Source: an uncultured Phocaeicola sp. (lineage in GTDB: Bacteria; Bacteroidota; Bacteroidia; Bacteroidales; Bacteroidaceae). From it: 64,000 nt of DNA. The notes beneath the pieces are model-generated. The model had not been told where the DNA came from and made no database searches. It saw only the letters and a program-made list of their open reading frames with translations. The translations under genes were made by a program, and so were the position numbers. Below, in pieces: positions 18,292-26,915 of the stretch (its first letter is position 1; every line of letters begins with the position of its first letter). The stretch is taken from contig CAPAOL010000009.1 in assembly GCA_948579315.1 (NCBI GenBank), positions 1-64,000 on the forward strand. The letters are read 5' to 3'.

Positions 18292-19746
18292 ATGAAGAAT
18301 AAATGGCGTATGCCCCATCCCGCTTCGATGTTCCTTCTGCTGACAATGGCAGTGGTCTTTCTTTCATGGATATGTGATATCTATGGGTTGAAAGTGACAT
18401 TACCGCAGACAGGCGAAGACATCCGTGTACAAAGCCTGTTGAGCCCGGAAGGAATCCGTTGGTGGTTGCGGAACGCTATTAAGAATTTCACAGGCTTTGC
18501 TCCGTTGGGCATGGTGATTATCGCTATGTTCGGACTGGGAGTAGCACAACATTCCGGTTTTATTGATGCGTGCATCCGCATGGGAGTAGGGAATCGGCAG
18601 GAAAAGAGGAAAATCATCTTGTGGGTGATTGTGCTTGGTTTGTTGTCGAATGCCATTGGGGATGGTGGATATATTATTTTATTGCCTATTGCCGCTATGC
18701 TGTTCCAGTGGGTGGGACTTCACCCGATTGCAGGGATTGTTACAGCTTATGTCTCTGTTGCGTGCGGGTATAGTGCCAATATTGTATTGAGTACGATGGA
18801 CCCGTTATTGGCGCATACCACACAAGAGGCGGCACTGGCGCAAACGGGTTATCAGGGGAACACGGAACCTCTTTGTAACTACTTCTTTATGAGTGCTTCA
18901 ACGGTAGTCATTACGGCTATTGTGTATTGGATTACTCAAAAATGGCTTCTTCCCACGTTAGGAAAGTATGAAGGCAGTGTGAAAGTGGTGGCTTATCATC
19001 CTTTGTCTCGCAAAGAGCGGCGTGCCATTATGATTTCCATTGTTGTAGCAGCTGTTTATGTCGCTCTTATCTTGTGGCTTACTTTTTCTTCTTATGGAAT
19101 TTTGCGAGGGGTGAACGGAGGTTTGATGCATTCGCCTTTTATTGCCGGTATTTTGTTCTTACTTTCTTTGGGAGCGGGTATTACAGGGATGGCTTATGGG
19201 TTCAGTTCCGGACGGTATCGCACCGACAATGATGTGATTGAAGGACTTACGCAGCCAATGAAACTTCTTGGAGTGTATTTCGTTATCGCTTTCTTTGCTG
19301 CACAGATGTTTGCCTGTTTTGAATATTCCCATCTGGATAAATGTTTAGCTATCATGGGAGCTGATTTGCTCTCCTCATTTGAACCGGCTCCTTTGTCTGC
19401 CCTCATCCTGTTTATTCTATTTACGGCATTGATAAACCTGATTATGGTATCTGCTACCTCCAAATGGGCTTTTATGTCTTTTATCTTTATTCCGATGTTT
19501 GCGCAGATGGGAATTGCTCCGGATATAGCACAATGTGCTTTCCGTATCGGAGATAGTTCGACGAATGCCATTACTCCTTTCTTATTTTATATGCCTTTGG
19601 TACTGACTTATATGCGGCAGTATGATAAACAGATTACGTATGGCTCATTGCTTAAATATACCTGGAGATATTCATTAGGTATCTTGGTTGCCTGGACATT
19701 GATGTTTATTGTCTGGTATTTGTTGAAAATACCGATGGGATTATAG
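18292..19746 (+). CDS. AbgT-family transporter
   Basis: 484 residues with about 11-13 hydrophobic segments. The N-terminus (PHPASMFLLLTMAVVFLSWI) and the stretch GFAPLGMVIIAMFGLGVAQHSGFID match the AbgT family, founded by the E. coli p-aminobenzoyl-glutamate importer; other members export sulfonamides. Further family marks are AIGDGGYIILLPIAAMLF and the C-terminal IGDSSTNAITPFLFYMPL. It starts 29 nt after the response regulator, so it may belong to that operon and be its target or sensor input. Substrate cannot be assigned; PABA-glutamate would fit the folate genes nearby, but that is inference. Confidence 0.88.
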   Translation: MKNKWRMPHPASMFLLLTMAVVFLSWICDIYGLKVTLPQTGEDIRVQSLLSPEGIRWWLRNAIKNFTGFAPLGMVIIAMFGLGVAQHSGFIDACIRMGVGNRQEKRKIILWVIVLGLLSNAIGDGGYIILLPIAAMLFQWVGLHPIAGIVTAYVSVACGYSANIVLSTMDPLLAHTTQEAALAQTGYQGNTEPLCNYFFMSASTVVITAIVYWITQKWLLPTLGKYEGSVKVVAYHPLSRKERRAIMISIVVAAVYVALILWLTFSSYGILRGVNGGLMHSPFIAGILFLLSLGAGITGMAYGFSSGRYRTDNDVIEGLTQPMKLLGVYFVIAFFAAQMFACFEYSHLDKCLAIMGADLLSSFEPAPLSALILFILFTALINLIMVSATSKWAFMSFIFIPMFAQMGIAPDIAQCAFRIGDSSTNAITPFLFYMPLVLTYMRQYDKQITYGSLLKYTWRYSLGILVAWTLMFIVWYLLKIPMGL

Positions 19747-19814
19747 CCAGTACGTGAAAAAATATCAAGTAGACAACTGACCCATTACAACTGAGCCGCC
19801 AATCTATTAAATGA

Positions 19815-19855
19815 AAAAATCGCAAACACTATTTTAATAGCTGTTTGCGATTTTT
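19815..19855. terminator. Bidirectional terminator between abgT-like gene and tRNA-Arg
   Basis: AAAAATCGCAAACA (19815-19828) is the exact reverse complement of TGTTTGCGATTTTT (19842-19855). A and T tracts make it work on both strands, which suits the convergent neighbours. Confidence 0.8.
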
Positions 19856-19860
19856 CTAAG

Positions 19861-19934
<74 letters not shown>

Positions 19935-20222
19935 ATCCTTATTTGCGGATGCAAAGGTAGTGCTTTTTATGAAAACTCAAAAACTTTCCGGCACTTTTTT
20001 ATTTATATTTTTCTTTATGGCTATGAATCAGTAATTTATAAAAGAGAAATATTTTGTTTAATTATATATGGTTTGGGATGAATAAATAGGAAAACGTCAT
20101 TTTCACGAAGAATAACGAAAGTTATATAGGTTTCAAAAAGGTCAAAAAAATAAAATACGGTTGTGTTTTTCTATTATAACTTCTACTTTTGAACGATAAA
20201 CAACTAAAAAACACATAAAGTT

Positions 20223-20957
20223 ATGAAGAAATTGATTTTTTTATTTGCATTTTGTATTGTAGTGACTAATGTTTTTGCACAAACCGCCCCAGAGCAATTG
20301 AAAAAAGAAGGAAATGATGCATTTAATGCTAAAAATTATCCAGTAGCGTATGCGAAATTCAGCGAATATCTGAAACAGACTAATAATCAAGATTCTGCAA
20401 CAGCTTACTATTGTGGTATAGCAGCAGACGAAGTGAAAAAGTATGCGGAAGCCGTGACCTTTTTCGATATTGCTATTCAGAAAAAATTTAATATAGGAAA
20501 TGCGTATGCTCGTAAAGCTTTGGCTTTAGATGCACAAAAGAAGACTGCTGAATATGTAGCTACATTAGAAGAAGGACTGAAAGTTGATCCTAAGAATAAG
20601 ACAATGGTGAAAAATTATGGTCTTCATTATCTAAAAACAGGACTTGCAGCACAGAAAGCTGGAAAAGCAGAAGAAGCAGAAGATTGTTTCAAGAAAGTAA
20701 TTCCGTTGGATCACAAACAGTATAAAACAAATGCATTGTACAGTTTAGGAGTTTTGTGTTATAATGACGGAGCTAATATCTTGAAGAAAGCTGCTCCTTT
20801 GGCAAATTCAGACGCAGACAAATATGCTGCAGAAAAAGCAAAAGCGGATGGAAGATTTAAAGAAGCATTAGACTATTTGGAAGAGGCTGCTAAAATCTCT
20901 CCGGAAAATGAAAATGTGAAAAAGATGCTTCCTCAAGTGAAAGCTGCAATGAAGTAA
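20223..20957 (+). CDS. Exported TPR protein
   Basis: 244 residues with a clear signal peptide (KKLIFLFAFCIVVTNVFA). The mature part is a run of tetratricopeptide-like helix pairs: EQLKKEGNDAFNAKNYPVAYAKF, then AEAVTFFDIAIQKKF, then KAEEAEDCFKKVIPLD and FKEALDYLEEAAKISPENENV. These are protein-interaction scaffolds, here probably periplasmic. Preceded by TACTTTTG (20184-20191) and followed by a strong terminator, so monocistronic. No partner is suggested by neighbours. Confidence 0.85.
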   Translation: MKKLIFLFAFCIVVTNVFAQTAPEQLKKEGNDAFNAKNYPVAYAKFSEYLKQTNNQDSATAYYCGIAADEVKKYAEAVTFFDIAIQKKFNIGNAYARKALALDAQKKTAEYVATLEEGLKVDPKNKTMVKNYGLHYLKTGLAAQKAGKAEEAEDCFKKVIPLDHKQYKTNALYSLGVLCYNDGANILKKAAPLANSDADKYAAEKAKADGRFKEALDYLEEAAKISPENENVKKMLPQVKAAMK

Positions 20958-20980
20958 TTTGACTGATCTTATAAATGATA

Positions 20981-21018
20981 AAGGGTTGCCTGTATGATAC
21001 GCCGGGCAACCCTTTTTT
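20981..21018 (+). terminator. Rho-independent terminator after the TPR gene
   Basis: AAGGGTTGCC (20981-20990) pairs with GGCAACCCTT (21005-21014), followed by TTTTTT. Confidence 0.85.
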
Positions 21019-21084
21019 ATTGCTATCTTTTTCTAATCTATGCTTTTTGTGTACATTTGTCGTTTCTAAACGCTGAAATATTTT

Positions 21085-22092
21085 ATGCACTTATATAATA
21101 AGGAACAGGCCATCAAACGGATGAATCAATTTGGACAACATCATCGTCCTTTTGTTTTTATCATCAATTATCTGCAGGACGCATCTTATATAGAAGAGGT
21201 TGCTGCTATTGATTCTACTGAACTTTTGTATAATCTGAATGGATTTACCAATCAAGCTACGTCAACAGAAAAGTATACACCCTCTTTTTCAGCTAAACTA
21301 GCGAACTCTATCCATTGGCAGCCTTCTGCAGAATCTTTCTATTCCTATCAACGCTCGTTTAATATTGTCCGACAGAATATCTTGGCAGGAAATAGTTTTC
21401 TCACAAATCTGACTTGTTGCACTCCGGTAGATACCAATCTCACTCTGAAAGATATTTATGATCACTCTAAAGCGATTTATAAGCTATGGGTTAAAGACAC
21501 TTTTACTGTTTTTTCTCCAGAAATATTTGTGAGAATTCATCAGGGAAAAATTAGCTCATACCCGATGAAAGGGACTATTGACGCTTCCATTCCTTCTGCT
21601 GCCCAATTATTGATGAACGATCCTAAAGAGGCGGCAGAACACGCTACTATCGTAGACTTGATTCGTAATGATTTAAGCATGATTGCCAATCAAGTGTCCG
21701 TTTCCCGGTATCGGTATATCGATACGTTGCAGACTAATCAGGGAGCAATTCTTCAAACAAGCTCTGAAATTCAAGGCGTATTGCCGGAAAACTATTCGGA
21801 ACATTTGGGAGAACTTATTTTCCGACTTTTGCCAGCCGGATCTATTACCGGTGCCCCCAAGAAAAAAACGATGCAGATTATTCGGGAAGCTGAAACCTAC
21901 GACAGAGGATTTTATACAGGAATTATGGGCTATTCGGATGGAACTAATTTAGATAGTGCCGTTATGATACGTTTTGTAGAACAGGAAGGAGAAAAAATGT
22001 ATTTTAAAAGTGGAGGTGGAATAACCTGTCAGAGCGATGCGGAAAGTGAGTATAACGAAATGAAACAAAAAGTATATGTACCCATTTATTGA
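21085..22092 (+). CDS. pabB: Aminodeoxychorismate synthase component I
   Basis: 335 residues of the chorismate-binding family. It converts chorismate plus ammonia to 4-amino-4-deoxychorismate for PABA and folate. Motifs: YSYQRSFNIVRQNILAGNSFLTNLT, SPEIFVRI, YPMKGTIDAS, EHATIVDLIRNDLS, and the signature LPAGSITGAPKKKTMQII. It is shorter than E. coli PabB (about 450 residues) because most of the N-terminal lobe is missing, as in other short Bacteroidota PabB proteins. Its 3' end overlaps pabC by 17 nt (translational coupling). No pabA amidotransferase is adjacent. Preceded by TACATTTG (21052-21059). Confidence 0.92.
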   Translation: MHLYNKEQAIKRMNQFGQHHRPFVFIINYLQDASYIEEVAAIDSTELLYNLNGFTNQATSTEKYTPSFSAKLANSIHWQPSAESFYSYQRSFNIVRQNILAGNSFLTNLTCCTPVDTNLTLKDIYDHSKAIYKLWVKDTFTVFSPEIFVRIHQGKISSYPMKGTIDASIPSAAQLLMNDPKEAAEHATIVDLIRNDLSMIANQVSVSRYRYIDTLQTNQGAILQTSSEIQGVLPENYSEHLGELIFRLLPAGSITGAPKKKTMQIIREAETYDRGFYTGIMGYSDGTNLDSAVMIRFVEQEGEKMYFKSGGGITCQSDAESEYNEMKQKVYVPIY

Positions 22093-22672
22093 GACTATCC
22101 GGATAGAGGATGGACAAGTTTATAATCTTGATTATCACACTGAGCGTTTCAATAGAACCCGTGCGGTCTTTTGGAAAGATAGTGTTCCGCTTGATTTGTG
22201 TAAGTATATATCGCCACCAGTTTTAAACGGGATTCATAAATGCCGGATTGTGTATGGAAAAGAAGTAGAAGAAGTCACGTATGCTCCCTATCAGATACGG
22301 CAAGTGTCCTCTTTGCATCTGATAGAATCCGATACCATTAATTACACTTACAAAAGCACACATCGGGAAGAACTGAACGCTTTGTATGCCCAAAGAGGAA
22401 TGGCAGATGATATTTTAATCGTGAAAGACGGCTATCTGACAGATACTTCTATTGCCAATATCGCCCTCTACGATGGGCGCACATGGTTTACTCCGGCTCA
22501 TCCGTTACTCCGGGGAACGAAGCGGGCGGAGCTTCTGAATAAGCAATTGATTGTTGAGAAAGACATTGCGCCAGTGCATTTAAACGCTTATTCCCATATC
22601 ATGTTATTCAACGCCATGATTGACTGGGGGCGTATTGTATTGCCTATAAAGGAGGAACATTTCATTCTATAA
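22076..22672 (+). CDS. pabC: Aminodeoxychorismate lyase, class IV aminotransferase fold
   Basis: 198 residues, overlapping the end of pabB by 17 nt. It resembles the PLP-dependent branched-chain/aminodeoxychorismate lyase family: FIETIRIEDGQVYNLDYHTERFNRT at the start, DTINYTYKSTHREEL (the Lys here is the likely PLP-binding residue), GMADDILIVKDGYLTDTSIANIALYDG, and PLLRGTKRAELL. The enzyme releases PABA and pyruvate from aminodeoxychorismate. It is shorter than E. coli PabC (269), typical of the compact Bacteroidota version. The pabB coupling makes the call secure. Confidence 0.9.
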   Translation: MYPFIETIRIEDGQVYNLDYHTERFNRTRAVFWKDSVPLDLCKYISPPVLNGIHKCRIVYGKEVEEVTYAPYQIRQVSSLHLIESDTINYTYKSTHREELNALYAQRGMADDILIVKDGYLTDTSIANIALYDGRTWFTPAHPLLRGTKRAELLNKQLIVEKDIAPVHLNAYSHIMLFNAMIDWGRIVLPIKEEHFIL

Positions 22673-22814
22673 ACGATAATTAACTGAAATATGCAGAGTA
22701 TTGCTGAACAAATGTCACTTTTGTACTGTTATATTTATGTGTTTTTCATAGTATTAGATATAAGATTAATTAAAGAGATTGTACTCCACTTGTGAAAGCT
22801 AAAGTACGTCAGAG

Positions 22815-22834
22815 ACAGAAGAGTCTGTTTTTTT
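22815..22834 (+). terminator. First of two tandem terminators after pabC
   Basis: ACAGA (22815-22819), loop AGAG, TCTGT (22824-22828), then a T tract of seven. Confidence 0.6.
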
Positions 22835-22846
22835 GATAAATGTGTT

Positions 22847-22880
22847 AAAGCATCGGTTTTACCAGGCCGATGCTTTTTTT
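22847..22880 (+). terminator. Second of two tandem terminators
   Basis: AAAGCATCGG (22847-22856) pairs with CCGATGCTTT (22867-22876), followed by TTTT. It lies 13 nt after the first. Confidence 0.8.
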
Positions 22881-22949
22881 ATGTCCTTTTACCCCCTTTT
22901 GTAGTTTATATGAAATAAAATTTGTACGTTTGTAGAGTAATAATAGAAA

Positions 22950-23624
22950 ATGATAAAGATGAACATACCCGTTATCTTTCAGTTTTTAAAAGCTCTTTCC
23001 GCGAATAATAATCGTGAGTGGTTTAATGAGCACAAGGCAGAATATGAAACAGCCCGTGCCGAGTTCGACAACTTTTTGGCAACAGTGATTGCCCGCATTT
23101 CCCTGTTTGATGAAACTATCCGGGGAATTCAACCCAAAGACTGTACTTATCGCATTTACCGGGATACCCGCTTCTCTGCGGATAAAACCCCTTATAAAAT
23201 ACATTTCGGCGGCTATATCAATGCCAAAGGAAAGAAATCCGACCATTGTGGATATTATGTCCACTTGCAACCGGATGGTTCGATGCTTGCCGGAGGAAGC
23301 TTGTGTCTGCCTTCCAATATCCTGAAAGCAGTGCGTCAGTCTATTTATGACAATATCGAAGAATTTGTTGCGATTGTAGAAGATCCGGAGTTTAAGAAAT
23401 ACTTTCCGGTGATAGGGGAGGATTTTCTGAAAACAGCTCCGAAAGGCTTCCCGAAAGACTTCAAGTACGTCGATTATTTGAAATGTAAAGAGTATGTTTG
23501 TTCATATAATGTTCCTGATGACTTCTTTACCCGGCCGGATATGTTGGAACAGATGGACAAAGCGTTCCGCCAGTTCAAGCGGTTTGCTGATTTTATAAAT
23601 TATACGATTGATGATTTTGAATAA
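22950..23624 (+). CDS. DUF2461-family protein (TIGR02453)
   Basis: 224 residues. It matches the conserved DUF2461 pattern: FQFLKALSANNNREWFNEHKAEY at the start, CTYRIYRDTRFSADKTPYKIHFG (about 66-88), GYYVHLQPDGSMLAGGSLCLP, and a C-terminal MLEQMDKAFRQFKRFADFINY. The family is widespread with no defined function. A -7 box TACGTTTG (22925-22932) puts transcription start near 22939, so either ATG (22950 or 22959) is possible with a very short leader. Monocistronic or leading the next gene 37 nt downstream. Confidence 0.88.
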   Translation: MIKMNIPVIFQFLKALSANNNREWFNEHKAEYETARAEFDNFLATVIARISLFDETIRGIQPKDCTYRIYRDTRFSADKTPYKIHFGGYINAKGKKSDHCGYYVHLQPDGSMLAGGSLCLPSNILKAVRQSIYDNIEEFVAIVEDPEFKKYFPVIGEDFLKTAPKGFPKDFKYVDYLKCKEYVCSYNVPDDFFTRPDMLEQMDKAFRQFKRFADFINYTIDDFE

Positions 23625-23661
23625 ATAATGCCTAGAATATAAACTTTAAAATTTAACTTAT

Positions 23662-24108
23662 ATGGTAGTAGATACTTTAGAAAACCTGGAGAAATATGCG
23701 TCTTTAAATCCTTTGTTTGCACAAGCCATTGACTTCTTGAAGTCTCATGACCTCCAAGCCATGGAAATTGGTAAGACAGAACTGAAAGGGAAAGATCTGT
23801 TCGTGAATATCGCACAAACTAAACCTAAAACAAAAGAGGAAGCCAAACTGGAGACTCATAACGAATTTATTGATATTCAAATCCCATTGTCGGGAACAGA
23901 AATTATGGGGTATACCGCTGCTAAAGATTGTGTTCCGGCAGATGCACCTTATAACGCAGAAAAAGACATTACTTTCTTTGAAGGATTGGCAGAAACATAC
24001 GTTGTCGTAAAACCGGGAATGTTTGCTATCTTCTTCCCGCAAGACGGTCATGCTCCCGGCATCACTCCGGATGGTGTGAAAAAAGTAATCGTAAAAGTAA
24101 AAGCATAA
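23662..24108 (+). CDS. YhcH/YjgK/YiaL family protein (DUF386)
   Basis: 148 residues of the YhcH/EbgC-like cupin-type family, whose members are linked to handling of sialic acid and other sugars as anomerase-like proteins. Visible motifs: LFVNIAQTKPKTKEEAKLETHNEFIDIQIPLSG (the central E-x-H-x-E/D pattern, with THNEFIDIQ), a typical GMFAIFFPQDGHAPG with the conserved His, and a final KKVIVKVKA. It lies 18 nt before glgB, suggesting co-transcription with the glycogen gene, though a role in glycogen metabolism is not established. Confidence 0.88.
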   Translation: MVVDTLENLEKYASLNPLFAQAIDFLKSHDLQAMEIGKTELKGKDLFVNIAQTKPKTKEEAKLETHNEFIDIQIPLSGTEIMGYTAAKDCVPADAPYNAEKDITFFEGLAETYVVVKPGMFAIFFPQDGHAPGITPDGVKKVIVKVKA

Positions 24109-24126
24109 TCCTAATTCAATTCTGAT

Positions 24127-26139
24127 ATGGAAAAGACACTTAATCTCATAAAAAACGATCCCTGGCTGCAACCTTTTGCCGGTGCTATCACCGGGCGTCG
24201 TCAGCATGTATTAGACAAGAAAGCTGAATTGACGAATAAAGGGAAACAAACCCTTTCAGATTTTGCATCGGGGTATCTTTATTTTGGATTGCATCGCACC
24301 GATAAGGGATGGACTTTCCGTGAATGGGCGCCCAATGCTACTCATATTTATATGGTGGGTACATTTAATAATTGGGAGGAAAAAGCAGCCTATAAGCTGA
24401 AAAAACTAAAGAATGGCAATTGGGAAATTAACCTGCCGGCGGATGCCATTCATCATGGCGATCTCTACAAATTGAATGTATACTGGGAAGGCGGACAAGG
24501 CGAGCGTATTCCTGCATGGGCTACTCGTGTGGTGCAGGATGAACAGACCAAGATATTCAGTGCGCAAGTCTGGGCTCCGGAGAAACCCTATAAATTCAAA
24601 AAGAAAACATTTAAGCCCGACACGAATCCACTGTTGATTTATGAATGTCATATCGGAATGGCACAACGGGAGGAAAAAGTGGGCACTTATAACGAATTCC
24701 GCGAGAAAATACTTCCCCGTATCGCTGAAGAAGGGTATAACTGTATCCAGATAATGGCCATTCAGGAACATCCTTATTATGGAAGTTTCGGCTATCATGT
24801 ATCCAGCTTTTTTGCTGCCTCTTCCCGTTTTGGTACTCCCGATGAATTGAAAGCATTAATCGATGCCGCTCATGAGATGGGAATTGCTGTGATTATGGAC
24901 ATTGTTCATTCACATGCAGTGAAGAATGAGGTAGAAGGATTAGGAAACTTTGCCGGTGATCCGAATCAGTATTTCTATCCGGGCGTTCGTCGCGAACATC
25001 CGGCTTGGGATTCTCTATGCTTCGATTATGGTAAGAACGAAGTGATTCACTTCCTATTGTCTAACTGCAAGTACTGGCTGGAAGAATATAAATTTGACGG
25101 CTTCCGTTTTGACGGAGTCACTTCTATGCTATATTATAGTCATGGTTTGGGTGAAGCCTTCTGTAACTATGGAGATTATTTCAACGGTCATCAGGATGAT
25201 AATGCAATTTGTTACCTGACATTGGCTAATGAAGTGATTCATCAGGTAAATCCGAAAGCGATAACCATTGCGGAAGAAGTTTCCGGTATGCCGGGGCTGG
25301 CTGCAAAAGTAGAAGATGGCGGTTACGGCTTCGATTATCGTATGGCCATGAACATTCCGGACTATTGGATCAAGACAATCAAAGAGAAGATTGATGAAGA
25401 CTGGAAACCTTCCAGCATGTTTTGGGAAGTAACCAACCGTCGTCAGGATGAAAAGACCATTTCGTATGCAGAAAGTCACGACCAGGCATTAGTGGGAGAC
25501 AAGACAATTATCTTCCGTCTGATTGATGCTGATATGTACTGGCACATGCAAAAGGGAGATGAAAATTATGTTGTCAATCGTGGTATCGCTTTGCACAAGA
25601 TGATTCGTTTATTGACCTCTTCAACCATTAACGGAGGTTATCTGAACTTCATGGGAAATGAATTCGGTCATCCCGAATGGATTGATTTCCCGCGTGAAGG
25701 TAACGGATGGTCATGTAAATATGCCCGTCGCCAATGGGATTTGGTAGACAACAAGAATCTGACTTATCATTATATGGGTGATTTTGATAAGAATATGCTG
25801 AGAGTTTTGAAGAGCGTGAAAAACTTTCAAACGACACCTGTTCAGGAAATATGGCATAATGATGGCGATCAAGTATTGGCATACGGCCGTAAAGACCTTA
25901 TATTTGTCTTTAACTTTAATCCGAAACAGTCATTTGCCGATTATGGATTCCTGGTAACTCCGGGAGCCTATGAAGTAATACTGAATACGGACGACGTTGC
26001 ATTTGGAGGAAACGGTTTGGCTGATGATTCTGTAGTGCACTTCACCATTGCCGATCCGTTGTACAGTAAGGAAAAGAAAGAGTGGTTGAAACTCTACATT
26101 CCTGCCCGTACCGCCGTAGTGCTTAGAAAGAAGAAATAA
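24127..26139 (+). CDS. glgB: 1,4-alpha-glucan branching enzyme (GH13)
   Basis: 670 residues. It makes alpha-1,6 branches in glycogen. An N-terminal CBM48 domain (FREWAPNATHIYMVGTFNNWEE, about 60-81) precedes the GH13 barrel with DIVHSHAVKN (region I), FDGFRFDGVTSMLY (catalytic Asp), TIAEEVSGMPG (catalytic Glu) and SYAESHDQALVGDK (region IV His-Asp). The C-terminal beta domain ends with PARTAVVLRKK. The pattern is that of the eukaryote-like GlgB subgroup common in Bacteroidota. A strong terminator follows. A second GH13 gene lies nearby on the other strand. Confidence 0.95.
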   Translation: MEKTLNLIKNDPWLQPFAGAITGRRQHVLDKKAELTNKGKQTLSDFASGYLYFGLHRTDKGWTFREWAPNATHIYMVGTFNNWEEKAAYKLKKLKNGNWEINLPADAIHHGDLYKLNVYWEGGQGERIPAWATRVVQDEQTKIFSAQVWAPEKPYKFKKKTFKPDTNPLLIYECHIGMAQREEKVGTYNEFREKILPRIAEEGYNCIQIMAIQEHPYYGSFGYHVSSFFAASSRFGTPDELKALIDAAHEMGIAVIMDIVHSHAVKNEVEGLGNFAGDPNQYFYPGVRREHPAWDSLCFDYGKNEVIHFLLSNCKYWLEEYKFDGFRFDGVTSMLYYSHGLGEAFCNYGDYFNGHQDDNAICYLTLANEVIHQVNPKAITIAEEVSGMPGLAAKVEDGGYGFDYRMAMNIPDYWIKTIKEKIDEDWKPSSMFWEVTNRRQDEKTISYAESHDQALVGDKTIIFRLIDADMYWHMQKGDENYVVNRGIALHKMIRLLTSSTINGGYLNFMGNEFGHPEWIDFPREGNGWSCKYARRQWDLVDNKNLTYHYMGDFDKNMLRVLKSVKNFQTTPVQEIWHNDGDQVLAYGRKDLIFVFNFNPKQSFADYGFLVTPGAYEVILNTDDVAFGGNGLADDSVVHFTIADPLYSKEKKEWLKLYIPARTAVVLRKKK

Positions 26140-26156
26140 TTTTATCTGTAAATAAG

Positions 26157-26194
26157 AAGCCCCTGCAACTATCATTGTATATCTGCAGGGGCTT
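26157..26194. terminator. Terminator between glgB and convergent gene
   Basis: AAGCCCCTGCA (26157-26167) pairs perfectly with TGCAGGGGCTT (26184-26194). It can serve both strands. Confidence 0.8.
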
Positions 26195-26226
26195 TCTCGT
26201 ATATTGCGCTATTGAATGATTTAGTT

Positions 26227-26715
26227 CTAGTTTACCAAAAAGGTGCTTGGTCCGAGAATATCATACATATCACTCACGTTGCGTGTTTTCAGTAATACTC
26301 CTTGTGGAGTATAGAATAACTGATATTTGATGTCAACGTTATCTTGGCCTACTTTAATTACAATAATAGCTTGCCATTTAGGAAACTCTACCATTGTCAC
26401 ATTATCTACCGCCCAACTTGCGTATGACCCGGATACAAAAGCATTATAGACTGCCGGTGACAGACGATCAAGACTAACAAGATCAGTCTGTGTCATCACC
26501 CATTGCCCTCGGACGTTAAACCACACATTTTTAGTAAATCCGTTCATTACAAAATTAGCGCAATAATATCCGTCATCTTGTGACCAGGCAATGCCATTTG
26601 CTTTGGGATACATTTTTTTGAAGGTTGCCTGTACATTGCCGGGAGGGGTATCTCCAAAAACAGATGTAGATAATAGCAAAAATAGTGTGATCGCACAAAT
26701 CATAAATTTCTTCAT
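26227..26715 (-). CDS. Exported PepSY-like (BLIP-fold) protein
   Basis: 162 residues with a signal peptide (MKKFMICAITLFLLLSTSVFG). The mature part fits the PepSY-like, beta-lactamase-inhibitor-protein-like family (DUF2874 type) frequent in Bacteroides: VQATFKKMYPKANGIAWSQDDGYYCANFV, then KNVWFNVRGQWVMTQTDL, then an imperfect second half. Such proteins are small periplasmic or surface antiparallel sheets, often in tandem repeats, with undefined function. The start codon and the hydrophobic core agree well. It sits between glgB and a MITE-like element. Confidence 0.78.
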   Translation of the reverse strand: MKKFMICAITLFLLLSTSVFGDTPPGNVQATFKKMYPKANGIAWSQDDGYYCANFVMNGFTKNVWFNVRGQWVMTQTDLVSLDRLSPAVYNAFVSGSYASWAVDNVTMVEFPKWQAIIVIKVGQDNVDIKYQLFYTPQGVLLKTRNVSDMYDILGPSTFLVN

Positions 26716-26797
26716 AAGCTTTGAGTTTAGAGAATTAGTTATCTAACTCTAAACAGCCTTTGAGAATATTTGTTTGGGCGACGTACATAAAATAATT

Positions 26798-26883
26798 GAG
26801 GCTGTCTAAAAAGTCGGTTCTATCCTCATTCTCTTTCCCGAAGGAGGGGAGTTGGAGTTACTAACGACTTTTTAGACAGCCTC
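26798..26883. mobile_element. MITE-like element with 19-bp perfect terminal inverted repeats
   Basis: GAGGCTGTCTAAAAAGTCG (26798-26816) is the exact reverse complement of the right end (26865-26883). The 86-bp element has no coding capacity. The CTGTCTAAAAAGTC word resembles the ends of Bacteroides insertion sequences. No clear target duplication is seen in the flanks. It could also fold into a strong hairpin in RNA between the two minus-strand genes. Confidence 0.65.
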
Positions 26884-26915
26884 GATAAGGAGTATGCGGT
26901 TCCTAGTCTTTTTTC

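Noticed and set aside
20041..20183. Non-coding RNA between tRNA-Arg and the TPR gene
   Set aside because: Only AT-rich sequence with no hairpin or promoter apart from the TPR gene's own -7 box.
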